From a bacterium (GTDB lineage Bacteria; Hydrothermota; UBA3073; JACQXS01; JAUWAR01): a stretch of DNA of 12,008 bases. Of this stretch, positions 1 through 6,203 are shown one piece after another. Each line of letters starts with the position of its first letter. Within the stretch, counting starts at the first letter, position 1. The stretch spans positions 1 to 12,008 of the forward strand of contig JAUWAR010000032.1 in the NCBI GenBank assembly GCA_030601965.1, written 5' to 3'. The translations under genes and the position numbers were made by a program. The notes under the pieces were generated by a model, which saw only the letters and a program-made list of their open reading frames with translations, was not told where the DNA came from and ran no database searches.

Positions 1-56
1 AGACCAAAATGTGATAAAAAAGGATTAAGGATCAAGGATTAAGGAGGTATGTTTTT

Positions 57-85
57 TTATCAAGAAATATAGGCTGACCTATAAA
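57..85 (+). promoter_or_regulatory. Putative sigma70 promoter of feoAB
   Basis: A -35-like TTATCA (57-62, four of six consensus bases) is followed after 17 bp by TATAAA (80-85, five of six). It lies 30 bp upstream of the feoA start codon and nothing else upstream looks better. The dyad at 68-83 covers the spacer and part of the -10 box, as expected for a repressed promoter. Assigned by eye only. Confidence 0.45.
68..83. promoter_or_regulatory. Operator-like dyad upstream of feoA (DtxR/IdeR-like?)
   Basis: The sequence TATAGG-CTGA-CCTATA is a perfect 6-4-6 inverted repeat. Its AGG-N4-CCT core has the same spacing as the TTAGG-N4-CCTAA core of DtxR/IdeR-type iron regulator sites, a family that often controls feoAB. 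It overlaps the proposed spacer and -10 box, so a bound protein would block RNA polymerase. The symmetry and position are seen directly; the regulator identity is inference. Confidence 0.45.
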
Positions 86-115
86 AGATAGTAGAATTAA
101 TAAAAAGGAGAGGTA

Positions 116-349
116 GTGTTAAATATAACAAAGATGAAACAGGGAGAAGAGGGGAGAGTGGCAAAGATTGAGGGGGGATTTGGACTTTTAAGGAAGTTAG
201 AGAGTTTAGGGATAAGGAATGGGGTAGAGATTAAGAAGACAAGTGCGCAGATTATGAGAGGGCCTATCACTGTGCAGGTTGGAAACACGCAAGTAGCTAT
301 CGGTTATGGGATGGCGAGGAGGATATTTGTAGATAAAATCAAAGATTAA
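116..349 (+). CDS. feoA: Ferrous iron transport protein A (FeoA)
   Basis: A 77-residue FeoA-family protein, a small cytoplasmic SH3-like beta-barrel that supports Fe(II) import by FeoB. The family pattern is clear: an early 'MKQGEEGRVAKIEGG' segment, then 'RKLESLGIRNGVEIKK', a central 'GPITVQVGNTQVAIG' strand pair, and the closing 'GMARRIFV' typical of FeoA C-termini. The start is GTG: AGGAG at 106-110 lies 5 bp before it, whereas the internal ATG at residue 7 has no such site. feoB follows on the same strand after a 131-bp gap filled by a palindromic repeat. The length (about 75-85 residues) is normal. Iron-dependent control is likely from the operator-like dyad upstream. The family call is secure; FeoA's exact biochemical role is unsettled in general. 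Confidence 0.9.
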   Translation: MLNITKMKQGEEGRVAKIEGGFGLLRKLESLGIRNGVEIKKTSAQIMRGPITVQVGNTQVAIGYGMARRIFVDKIKD

Positions 350-395
350 ATATCAAATATCAAAATTACATATTAAAATGCAAAAATATTTTTAT

Positions 396-455
396 TGTAG
401 GAGGGGTTTTCTAACCCCGATAGAATAATATCGGGACAAGAATGTCCCTCCTACA
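396..455. repeat. GTAG...CTAC palindromic repeat pair (REP/BIME-like), element A
   Basis: The outer arms TGTAGGAGGG (396-405) and CCCTCCTACA (446-455) are exact inverse complements. Inside are three smaller stems: GGGGTT/AACCCC (403-408 with 413-418), CCCGATA/TATCGGG (416-422 with 429-435) and GGGACA/TGTCCC (433-438 with 443-448). Some share bases, so alternative folds compete. The GTAG and CTAC ends and paired hairpins match elements B (9754-9805) and C (11543-11604). Flanking sequence is AT-rich filler (350-395 and 456-480). It lies between feoA and feoB within a presumed transcript, so it could form RNA structure that separates expression of the two genes. Confidence 0.8.
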
Positions 456-480
456 GGACCATTTTGATTTTTGAATTATT

Positions 481-2214
481 ATGAAGATTCTTTTAATGGG
501 TAACCCCAATGTGGGTAAGAGTGTAGTTTTTACTCGTCTGACAGGGGTTAATGTAATCACATCAAATTACGCCGGAACTACTGTTGAGTTTAGAAAGGGA
601 TATATGAGACTTGGAGGCAAAAAAGTAGAGGTAATTGATGTCCCAGGAACTTATACACTTGAACCTACTTCAAGGGCAGAAGAAGTTGCAGTAGAGATGC
701 TTGAAAAGGCTTGTGAAGAGGAAGAAACCCTGGTAATTAATATTGTTGATGCTACTAATTTAGAAAGAAATCTAAATTTGACTCTCCAGTTACTCAAAAA
801 AGATATTCCTATTATTGTTGTCTTAAACCTCTGGGATGAGACAAAACATACCGGCATTTCTATAGATATAGAAAAACTTCAAGAAATGCTCGGTGTTCCA
901 GTTGTTCCTACAGTAGCAGTAACTGGTGAAGGTATAAAAAAATTGGTGGATACATTGCAAGAAGCAAAAAAAGGGAGTTGTGAGTATGAAGACAAAGAAA
1001 GGTGGCACGAAGTAGGGAAAATTGTTGAAGCAGTTGAAAAACTGGGACATAGACATCATACCTTTTTAGAAAGATTGGCAGATGCTTCAATACAACCGCT
1101 TACAGGAATTCCCATTGCCCTTATAGTCATCTTTGCAACTTTCAAGATAATCAGGTTTATTGGAGAGGGACTTATTGGTTATGTATTTGAACCTTTATTT
1201 GATAAATTATGGCTTCCTGTAATGACAAAACTTTCTCTTGCTCTTGGAGAAGGTGGTTTTATCCACGATATATTAATTGGTCAACTCATTGAAGGAGAAG
1301 AGGCACGCCTCGTAATAGATTTTGGTCAATCCTTTGGTATCCTTACTACAGGGATTTTCATTCCAATAGGTGCGGTTCTTCCGTATATATTTGCCTTTTA
1401 TTTAGTCTTAAGTTTTTTAGAAGATTCTGGGTATCTTCCCAGACTTGCTATACTTGTTGATAAAATAATGCACCAGTTAGGACTTCACGGTATGGCAGTG
1501 ATCCCTATGATGTTAGGCATTGGCTGTAATGTCCCGGGGGCATTGGCTACCCGAGTTTTAGAAACAAGAAGAGAGAGATTCATAGGCGCGACCTTAATGG
1601 CAATTGCGATTCCCTGTATGGCACAGATAGCAATGATTGTAGGTTTGATTGGTAAATATGGAGCAAAAGGTATGGGATTAGTATTTGGAACACTTTTGGC
1701 TGTATGGATTATAATTGGTGTTTTGATGAATATGCTTTTGAAAGGAGAGAGTCCCGAGATATTTGTGGAGGTCCCGCCCTATCGTATTCCTTACTTTGCC
1801 CCACTTGCAAAGAAACTATGGATGCGTGTTAAGGGATTTTTGAAAGAGGCATTGCCTTATGTCCTTATTGGTGTATTTATTGTGAACATTCTATACTCCT
1901 TAAAGATTATAGATTTTTTAGGCAGAATTACAGCACCCGTAATTACGAGGGTATTAGGACTTCCCATTGAGGCTGTTGGTGCATTAGTTGTTGGGTTTTT
2001 AAGAAAAGATGTAGCAGTAGGTATGCTTGCACCACTTGGCTTGAGCCTGAAACAGGTGGTTGTCTCTTGTGTTGTTCTGGCAATGTATTTTCCTTGTGTA
2101 GCTACATTTGCTGTGCTCGTAAAAGAACTTGGAATAAAAGACATGTTAAAATCAGCCGTTATTATGATAATCTCTGCTCTTATTGTAGGAGGATTGCTTA
2201 ATTTGATTCTTTGA
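481..2214 (+). CDS. feoB: Ferrous iron transporter FeoB (GTPase-coupled membrane permease)
   Basis: Inner-membrane Fe(II) importer of 577 residues. The N-terminal G domain shows G1 GNPNVGKS (7-14), a switch I threonine in NYAGTTVEF (29-37), G3 DVPG (53-56), G4 NLWD (116-119, where many FeoB proteins have NMxD) and a G5-like PTVAVTGEG near 145. A short linker leads to the membrane part from about residue 205, with several hydrophobic spans, the FeoB signature GCNVPGALATRVLETRRERF (core near 348-367) and the late GFLRKDVAVGML motif. It is shorter than E. coli FeoB (773), with a compact linker and no C-terminal cytoplasmic tail, but no break is visible. The ATG is fixed by the G1 motif lying seven residues in. 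No Shine-Dalgarno sequence is visible before it, so translation may depend on feoA or on RNA structure. Family call very secure. Confidence 0.96.
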   Translation: MKILLMGNPNVGKSVVFTRLTGVNVITSNYAGTTVEFRKGYMRLGGKKVEVIDVPGTYTLEPTSRAEEVAVEMLEKACEEEETLVINIVDATNLERNLNLTLQLLKKDIPIIVVLNLWDETKHTGISIDIEKLQEMLGVPVVPTVAVTGEGIKKLVDTLQEAKKGSCEYEDKERWHEVGKIVEAVEKLGHRHHTFLERLADASIQPLTGIPIALIVIFATFKIIRFIGEGLIGYVFEPLFDKLWLPVMTKLSLALGEGGFIHDILIGQLIEGEEARLVIDFGQSFGILTTGIFIPIGAVLPYIFAFYLVLSFLEDSGYLPRLAILVDKIMHQLGLHGMAVIPMMLGIGCNVPGALATRVLETRRERFIGATLMAIAIPCMAQIAMIVGLIGKYGAKGMGLVFGTLLAVWIIIGVLMNMLLKGESPEIFVEVPPYRIPYFAPLAKKLWMRVKGFLKEALPYVLIGVFIVNILYSLKIIDFLGRITAPVITRVLGLPIEAVGALVVGFLRKDVAVGMLAPLGLSLKQVVVSCVVLAMYFPCVATFAVLVKELGIKDMLKSAVIMIISALIVGGLLNLIL

Positions 2215-2281
2215 TTTTTTTATCATAATGTATTACTATCCGGGAGGAAACAAAATTGTGAGAAGTTAATAGGATAGAAAG

Positions 2282-2355
2282 CACCCCTGCAGGGATTCGA
2301 ACCCTGAACCCTCGGATTAGAAATCCGATACTCTATCCAACTGAGCTACAGGGGC
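2282..2355 (-). tRNA. tRNA-Arg (anticodon UCU)
   Basis: Read on the minus strand this 74-nt gene folds into a full cloverleaf. The acceptor stem GCCCCTG/CAGGGGT has one G-U pair at the end. The D stem is GCTC/GAGT, the anticodon stem TCGGA/TCCGA carries the loop TTTCTAA, the variable loop has 5 nt, and the T arm is CAGGG-TTCGAAT-CCCTG. Anticodon TCT (34-36) decodes AGA and AGG. The discriminator base is G and CCA is not encoded. It is convergent with feoB and downstream of the SPFH gene on the same strand, with no clear promoter of its own. Confidence 0.97.
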
Positions 2356-2365
2356 ACAAGGTTTA

Positions 2366-2396
2366 ATTGAGTTGATTGAGTTGATTGAGTTGATTG
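2366..2396. repeat. 9-bp tandem repeat between tRNA-Arg and the SPFH gene
   Basis: ATTGAGTTG occurs three times in tandem (2366-2374, 2375-2383, 2384-2392) followed by a partial ATTG. A weak hairpin TGATTG-CTTT-CAATCA (2391-2406) and a T-rich run (2411-2424) follow. Similar but irregular short repeats occur upstream of the SPFH gene (about 3316-3342, TTAGTTAATT units) and at 21-44 (AAGGAT units). They look like slippage-prone spacer DNA with no assigned role. Confidence 0.8.
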
Positions 2397-2425
2397 CTTT
2401 CAATCACTTAATCATTTTTTATTTT

Positions 2426-3307
2426 CTACTTCCCAATTATGAGGGGCATTCCTACGCCCTTGGTAGAGGTCGGCATAATTACAAAGGTCGTATTCTGTGA
2501 ATTCGCAAGTTTCTCATAAATCTGTATTGCCTCATGCTGTAAATATCTTGTTGTCAATGTTCTATTGATTATCTGCTGGGCTTCAGCTGTTCCCTTTGCC
2601 GCAACTACTTTTACTTCTGCCTGTTTTCTTGCCTTCTGAAGCACAAATTCCATCTGCTTTGCCTCCTGCTCTGCCGCAAGTTTCGTATCTATGGCATCGG
2701 CAATCTTTGTAGGTAGTTGGACATTTCTCAAGAGAACCTTTTCAACTATTATACCTCTATCTGCAATTGACAGTTTTATACCCTTATCAATATCCAGTGT
2801 TACATCCTCTCTTTTTTCAGAATATATGGCGGAAGTGAGATATTTCGCCGTTACATCCCTTATGACCGTTCGTATCGCAGGTCGTATTATCTTTACCTCG
2901 TAATTCAGACCTATTGTCTCATAAATCTCACCTGCCCTGGCAGGGTCTATTTTATACCAGATTGTGAGGTCCAGTTTAACCCTCAATCCCTCTTTGGTAA
3001 GTCCTTCAATTGCATCATCACCTCGCATCCTCCCTTCTCTTGTTATTGAACTCATAGTATATTCCTGAGTTCTAATCTCCATCGGCAGTATAGTAGCAAA
3101 AGGATTTATGAGATGAAGTCCTGACTTCAGTGTAGTTGGCATTACCTTACCAAATATAACCTCTACTGCAACATATCCAGGTCTTACAATCTTTATAGCC
3201 CGCCCCAGAATAATGAGAAAGATAAAAGCCCCTACAATGGAGAGCGCAATATTAAAATTCCGCTTGCTCCAGGTAAAACTCGGCAATCCATAAGCCTCGT
3301 TCATCAT
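2426..3307 (-). CDS. Prohibitin/SPFH-domain membrane protein
   Basis: A 293-residue member of the SPFH (stomatin/prohibitin/flotillin/HflK-C) family, closest by eye to prohibitins. These form ring-like membrane scaffolds that often regulate membrane proteases. One N-terminal membrane anchor lies at about 19-40, followed by the prohibitin-like PGYVAVEVIFGKV and GLHLINPF. The SPFH beta/alpha domain runs to about residue 200, with the IWYKIDPARAGEIYETIG stretch. A charged, Ala/Glu/Gln-rich coiled-coil helix (about 212-255) and a hydrophobic C-terminus follow. Two adjacent ATG codons exist; AAGGAGG (3309-3315) sits only 1 bp from the first and 4 bp from the second, so translation may begin at 3304. 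No protease gene is beside it. The family call is secure; the specific partner is unknown. Confidence 0.9.
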   Translation of the reverse strand: MMNEAYGLPSFTWSKRNFNIALSIVGAFIFLIILGRAIKIVRPGYVAVEVIFGKVMPTTLKSGLHLINPFATILPMEIRTQEYTMSSITREGRMRGDDAIEGLTKEGLRVKLDLTIWYKIDPARAGEIYETIGLNYEVKIIRPAIRTVIRDVTAKYLTSAIYSEKREDVTLDIDKGIKLSIADRGIIVEKVLLRNVQLPTKIADAIDTKLAAEQEAKQMEFVLQKARKQAEVKVVAAKGTAEAQQIINRTLTTRYLQHEAIQIYEKLANSQNTTFVIMPTSTKGVGMPLIIGK

Positions 3308-3334
3308 ACCTCCTTGGTTAGTTAATTGGTTAAT

Positions 3335-3363
3335 TAGTTAATTGGTGATTAGAAGTCTGTCAA
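3335..3363 (-). promoter_or_regulatory. Putative promoter of the SPFH gene
   Basis: On the minus strand a perfect TTGACA (3363-3358) faces the SPFH gene. Its -10 lies in repetitive AT-rich sequence and is poor (TTAACT at a 16-bp spacing or TAACTA at 17 bp). The -35 is one arm of an inverted repeat TGTCAAGT (3358-3365) / ACTTGACA (3379-3386), whose other arm is the -35 of the divergent WbqC-like gene. Confidence 0.3.
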
Positions 3364-3380
3364 GTTTTATTTTAAGAGAC

Positions 3381-3410
3381 TTGACATAACAAAGGTTGTT
3401 ATGATAGGCT
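3381..3410 (+). promoter_or_regulatory. Putative promoter of the WbqC-like gene, overlapped by a 19-bp dyad
   Basis: A perfect -35 TTGACA (3381-3386) is followed after 18 bp by TAGGCT (3405-3410). That -10 match is modest but is preceded by TG plus one base (3402-3404), which is an extended -10 arrangement. The perfect dyad CATAACAA-AGG-TTGTTATG (3385-3403) fills the spacer and looks like a repressor operator. Initiation about 7 bp after the -10 would fall on or next to the ATG at 3418, and no Shine-Dalgarno sequence is present, so the mRNA may be leaderless. Confidence 0.45.
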
Positions 3411-3417
3411 AAGTTAT

Positions 3418-4101
3418 ATGATTGTTGCCTGTCATCAACCTAATTACCTCCCCTGGACAGGATATTTTTACAAGATTATGAAATCTGATATATTTGTGGC
3501 TATGGATAGTGTCCAATTCCCAAGAGGTAGGTCATGGGTAAATAGAAATAGGATAAAAACAAACAAGGGAGTTTTCTGGCTTACTGTGCCTGTTCAGAAA
3601 AAGGGTAGAGGATTGCAAAATATAAATGAGGTGCTTATAAGTAGTGAACATAATTGGAAAAAGAAACATCTGCTTTCGCTTTTTCATTGTTATAAAAAAG
3701 CACCATATTTTAATGAATATATCACTTTTTTTGAGGATATTTATAAAAAGGACTGGGAAAAACTCCTGAATCTCAATCTTGCTCTTTTGAAATTCGTAAT
3801 AAAAGAACTTGATATTGATAAAAAAATAGTCCTCTGTTCAGAGCTCGGCGCTCAGGGTAAAGGTACAGACCTTATCCTTGATATATGCAAAAAAGTAAAT
3901 GGGGATGTCTATCTCTCTGGCTATGGAGGAAGAAAGTATATAGATAAAGACAGACTTGAGAAAAATGGAATCCGCTTAGAGATTCATAATTTTAAATCCC
4001 CTGTTTACCCTCAATTATTCGGAGACTATGTTTCAACCCTCTCCATTGTGGATATTCTTTTCAACTGCGGTAAAAAAGCAAAGGATATAATCAGTGTCTG
4101 A
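3418..4101 (+). CDS. WbqC-like family protein
   Basis: A 227-residue protein of the WbqC-like family, recognised by the N-terminal HQPNYLPWTGYF motif (6-17), the basic RGRSWVNRNRIKT stretch (about 37-49) and the later YLSGYGGRKYID motif. Members are often found in surface-polysaccharide (O-antigen, sialic-acid-like sugar) clusters, but their reaction is not established as far as I know. Here there are no glycan genes next to it, so the context gives no help. The length is normal for the family. It is transcribed alone from its own promoter region and collides with purH: the two stop regions overlap by 11 bp on opposite strands. Family call good, function unknown. Confidence 0.85.
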   Translation: MIVACHQPNYLPWTGYFYKIMKSDIFVAMDSVQFPRGRSWVNRNRIKTNKGVFWLTVPVQKKGRGLQNINEVLISSEHNWKKKHLLSLFHCYKKAPYFNEYITFFEDIYKKDWEKLLNLNLALLKFVIKELDIDKKIVLCSELGAQGKGTDLILDICKKVNGDVYLSGYGGRKYIDKDRLEKNGIRLEIHNFKSPVYPQLFGDYVSTLSIVDILFNCGKKAKDIISV

Positions 4102-5632
4102 AGTGCCTGCGATTTGAACAGACCATTACGATATTATGCCCGTCTGCGGCGTCAATTACTTCCTGGTCCCTTATTGAACCACCCGGCTCAATAATAGCCC
4201 TGATACCTGCCTTGTGAGCCTCATCTATTGAATCCTTAAAAGGAAAGAAACCATCAGAGGCAAGTGCGGCGTTCTCAGGAGTAAAGTTAAAATCTTTCAT
4301 GTTATTTATTGCTATCTTTAAAGCACCAACTCTGTTGGGCTGTCCAACTCCTATGCCAAGAGTCTCTGAACTGGTTGCAATACAAATACCATTTGACTTT
4401 ACAAATTTCACTACCTTAAAAGCAAATGCCATTGCAGACCACTCTTCTTTAGTCGGTTCTCTCTTGGTCACAACTTTCCATTCTGACTCGTCATCGTGAA
4501 GAATATCATTATCCTGAACTAAAAGACCACCATTTATCCATCTGTAAGTCTCTTTTTCCAATTCTCCATCAAGATTAATTTCCAATATCCTGATATTTCT
4601 CTTCTTTTTTAAAATCTCAAGTGCAGTTTCTGTATAAGATGGAGCAAGCACTGCTTCTATAAAGGTCTTGTTTATCTCTGATGCTACTTTATCATCAACA
4701 GTTCTACTCACCCCAACTATCCCTCCAAAACTTGAAACAGGGTCTGTCTTATGTGCCTTTTTATATGCGTCAAAGACATTATCTGACACCGCTACACCAC
4801 AGGGATTGGCATGTTTCAAGATGCAGACACAGGGTTTATTGAAGTCTTTTATAATAGCAAGGGCAGTATCCAGGTCATAAATATTATTAAAAGATAGTTC
4901 CTTACCCCACAGTTTCTTTGCTTTTGTAATAGAACAGGCATCTTGCCTGTTATCTATTTTCTCATAGAGTCTTGCCGACTGATGGGGATTTTCGCCATAC
5001 CTGAGTTCTTGAATCTTTTTGTAATCCTGACTGCCGTCAGGCAAGTTAAGAGTGAGAGTATCATCCGGTAGCACAGGCATCTTGCCTGTGGACCCTTCAA
5101 AAAACTCTCCTATTTTACTATCAAGATTTGATGTAATAACAAACGCCTTTTTTGCAAACTCAAGTCTTGTAGTTTGGAGAATCTCGCCAAACTCTTTAAG
5201 TTCTTTTAGTATTTGGGGATACTGGTCTTTTGAGGTGCAGCAGGTTGTGTATTTATAATTTTTGGCACAAGCCCTTATAAGTGTTACACCTCCAATATCT
5301 ATATTTTCTATACAGGGTTTTTCTACAAATGGATAGAGATTGCATACCACAAGGTCTATAGGTTTTATATTATATTTATTTATATCTTCTTTGTCTCTTT
5401 CTCTATCTGCAAGAATACCGCCAGATATCAAGGGATGAAGGGTTTTTACCCTACCTCCAAGCATTTCAGGAGAGCCTGTAAATTCAGAAATCTCCTTAAC
5501 AGGGATATTTTTTTCTTTTAATAGTTTAGATGTGCCAGAACTTGTAATAATCTCAAAATTGTATTTTATGAGTTCTCTTGCAAATTCCACAATTCCTTGT
5601 TTATCTGATACACTAATAAGGCAAAGTTTCAT
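4091..5632 (-). CDS. purH: Bifunctional AICAR formyltransferase / IMP cyclohydrolase (PurH)
   Basis: Cytoplasmic enzyme for the last two steps of IMP synthesis: it formylates AICAR with 10-formyl-tetrahydrofolate, then closes the ring. The N-terminal MGS-like cyclohydrolase domain (1 to about 145) carries SSGTSK (31-36) and GGRVKTLHP (59-67). The formyltransferase domain has RYGENPHQ (211-218), the catalytic Lys-His pair at 273-274 in LKHANPCG, and the C-terminal RRHFRH. At 513 residues the length is normal and the frame is open. Odd: residues 181-190 (STGKMPVLPD) and 226-235 (IDNRQDACSI) are encoded by copies of a palindromic repeat and fall in loops flanking the conserved RYGENPHQ region; residues 197-203 come from a third palindrome. 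The start ATG has only a G-rich GGGGGT upstream. Last gene of the minus-strand cluster, 21 bp after the flavodoxin gene. Confidence 0.97.
   Translation of the reverse strand: MKLCLISVSDKQGIVEFARELIKYNFEIITSSGTSKLLKEKNIPVKEISEFTGSPEMLGGRVKTLHPLISGGILADRERDKEDINKYNIKPIDLVVCNLYPFVEKPCIENIDIGGVTLIRACAKNYKYTTCCTSKDQYPQILKELKEFGEILQTTRLEFAKKAFVITSNLDSKIGEFFEGSTGKMPVLPDDTLTLNLPDGSQDYKKIQELRYGENPHQSARLYEKIDNRQDACSITKAKKLWGKELSFNNIYDLDTALAIIKDFNKPCVCILKHANPCGVAVSDNVFDAYKKAHKTDPVSSFGGIVGVSRTVDDKVASEINKTFIEAVLAPSYTETALEILKKKRNIRILEINLDGELEKETYRWINGGLLVQDNDILHDDESEWKVVTKREPTKEEWSAMAFAFKVVKFVKSNGICIATSSETLGIGVGQPNRVGALKIAINNMKDFNFTPENAALASDGFFPFKDSIDEAHKAGIRAIIEPGGSIRDQEVIDAADGHNIVMVCSNRRHFRH
4929..4951. 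repeat. Palindromic repeat copy inside purH (REP-like, copy 1)
   Basis: ACAGGCA-TCT-TGCCTGT (4934-4950) is a perfect 7-3-7 palindrome, extended by one A/T pair on each side. The 17-bp core is identical to that at 5073-5089. It is preceded by ATAG (4929-4932), one base different from the GTAG at the same distance in the other copy. In purH it encodes Asn-Arg-Gln-Asp-Ala-Cys. Confidence 0.8.
5026..5041. repeat. GC-rich palindrome inside purH
   Basis: CCTGAC-TGCC-GTCAGG is a perfect 6-4-6 inverted repeat in otherwise AT-rich coding sequence. It overlaps a second one, TGCC-GTCA-GGCA (5032-5043). It encodes most of Leu-Pro-Asp-Gly-Ser-Gln, again in the variable stretch before RYGENPHQ. It may belong to a different small repeat family from the two TCT-loop copies. 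Confidence 0.5.
5068..5090. repeat. Palindromic repeat copy inside purH (REP-like, copy 2, with GTAG)
   Basis: GTAG (5068-5071) is followed directly by an 8-3-8 palindrome CACAGGCA-TCT-TGCCTGTG (5072-5090). A GTAG tetranucleotide next to a hairpin is the classic layout of REP sequences. Its 17-bp core is identical to copy 1, but the purH reading frame crosses it differently, giving Thr-Gly-Lys-Met-Pro-Val. Confidence 0.85.
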
Positions 5633-5653
5633 AATTTTACCCCCATTTAGTAA

Positions 5654-6136
5654 TCAACCCCTTAACTTTTTGACCAATAAAGCAACTCTCTTTCCTAATT
5701 TGACAGCATTCTGAGCGGTTTGTTCGTCAGGAGTTCCGGTACAGGATACACCATAGTGACCAGTTGCATCTAAAGGGTCTCCTATAATAATCATTCCATA
5801 TATCAACATTGCCTGGATAATCGAAATAATGGTAGTCTCTTTTCCTCCAGATATATCACCAGAGGTTGCAAAACCAGCACCTATTTTATCACCCATTTGG
5901 CTACGGATACCAACAAATTTATCAAAAACCCCTTTCAGCTCAGCTGCCATTGTTCCAAAATAAACAGGAGAACCAGCGATAATTCCATCAGATAAGAGAA
6001 AATCATCTTTTGTAACTTCATGGGCTGGTTTCAATACACATCTTACATCGTTAACTTCTTGCACTCCTCTGGCTATTTCTTCAGCCAATTTTTTGGTATT
6101 GCCTGTTTTTGAATAATACATTACCAAAACCTGCAT
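5654..6136 (-). CDS. Flavodoxin-family protein (WrbA-like)
   Basis: A 160-residue flavodoxin-fold protein predicted to bind FMN and act in electron transfer or two-electron quinone reduction in the cytoplasm. The phosphate-binding loop is YYSKTGNTKKLAEEIA near the N-terminus. GSPVYFGTMAAELKGVFDKF in the middle is the WrbA-type flavin-ring loop. A later GFATSGDISGGKETT segment matches the third FMN loop, and the C-terminal part contains GHYGVSCTGTPDE. I place the start at the ATG at 6136, because AGGAGG (6147-6142) lies 5 bp before it and overlaps the alternative GTG at 6142. A 67-bp gap separates it from folE2 upstream; purH follows after 21 bp. It is a little shorter than E. coli WrbA (about 198), so a generic flavodoxin or NADPH-dependent FMN reductase role is also possible. 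Confidence 0.88.
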   Translation of the reverse strand: MQVLVMYYSKTGNTKKLAEEIARGVQEVNDVRCVLKPAHEVTKDDFLLSDGIIAGSPVYFGTMAAELKGVFDKFVGIRSQMGDKIGAGFATSGDISGGKETTIISIIQAMLIYGMIIIGDPLDATGHYGVSCTGTPDEQTAQNAVKLGKRVALLVKKLRG

Positions 6137-6203
6137 TTTCACCTCCTATTAGTTAGAAAAACAAAGCTCTTGTTATTATTTAATTTTGCGGTTTTAATGT
6201 AAA

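Noticed and set aside
49..72. Seven-codon ORF after a strong AAGGAGG, possible leader peptide before feoA
   Set aside because: The Shine-Dalgarno-like string falls at the end of an AAGGAT-type low-complexity repeat (21-44), and the proposed feoA promoter lies downstream of the ORF start, so the ORF would not be on the mRNA.
396..455. Element A as a simple rho-independent terminator of feoA
   Set aside because: There is no T-run directly after the stem, and the nested stems and GTAG/CTAC ends match the repeat family better.
481..2214. feoB as a truncated gene, since it is about 200 residues shorter than E. coli FeoB
   Set aside because: All G motifs and the conserved membrane signatures are present through the C-terminal part; compact FeoB proteins exist.
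2366..2396. The 9-bp tandem repeats as a CRISPR array or replication-origin iterons
   Set aside because: The units are short, contiguous and without spacers. There are only about three copies, and no cas or replication genes are nearby.
2931..2944. Palindrome CCTGCC-CT-GGCAGG in the SPFH gene, as another inserted repeat
   Set aside because: The encoded DPARAGEIY aligns with the usual DPxxAxxIY residues of SPFH proteins without extra length, so there is no sign of insertion. It may be chance.
4091..5632. purH as a pseudogene because of the inserted repeats
   Set aside because: The frame is open end to end, the length is normal, and the motifs of both catalytic domains are intact.
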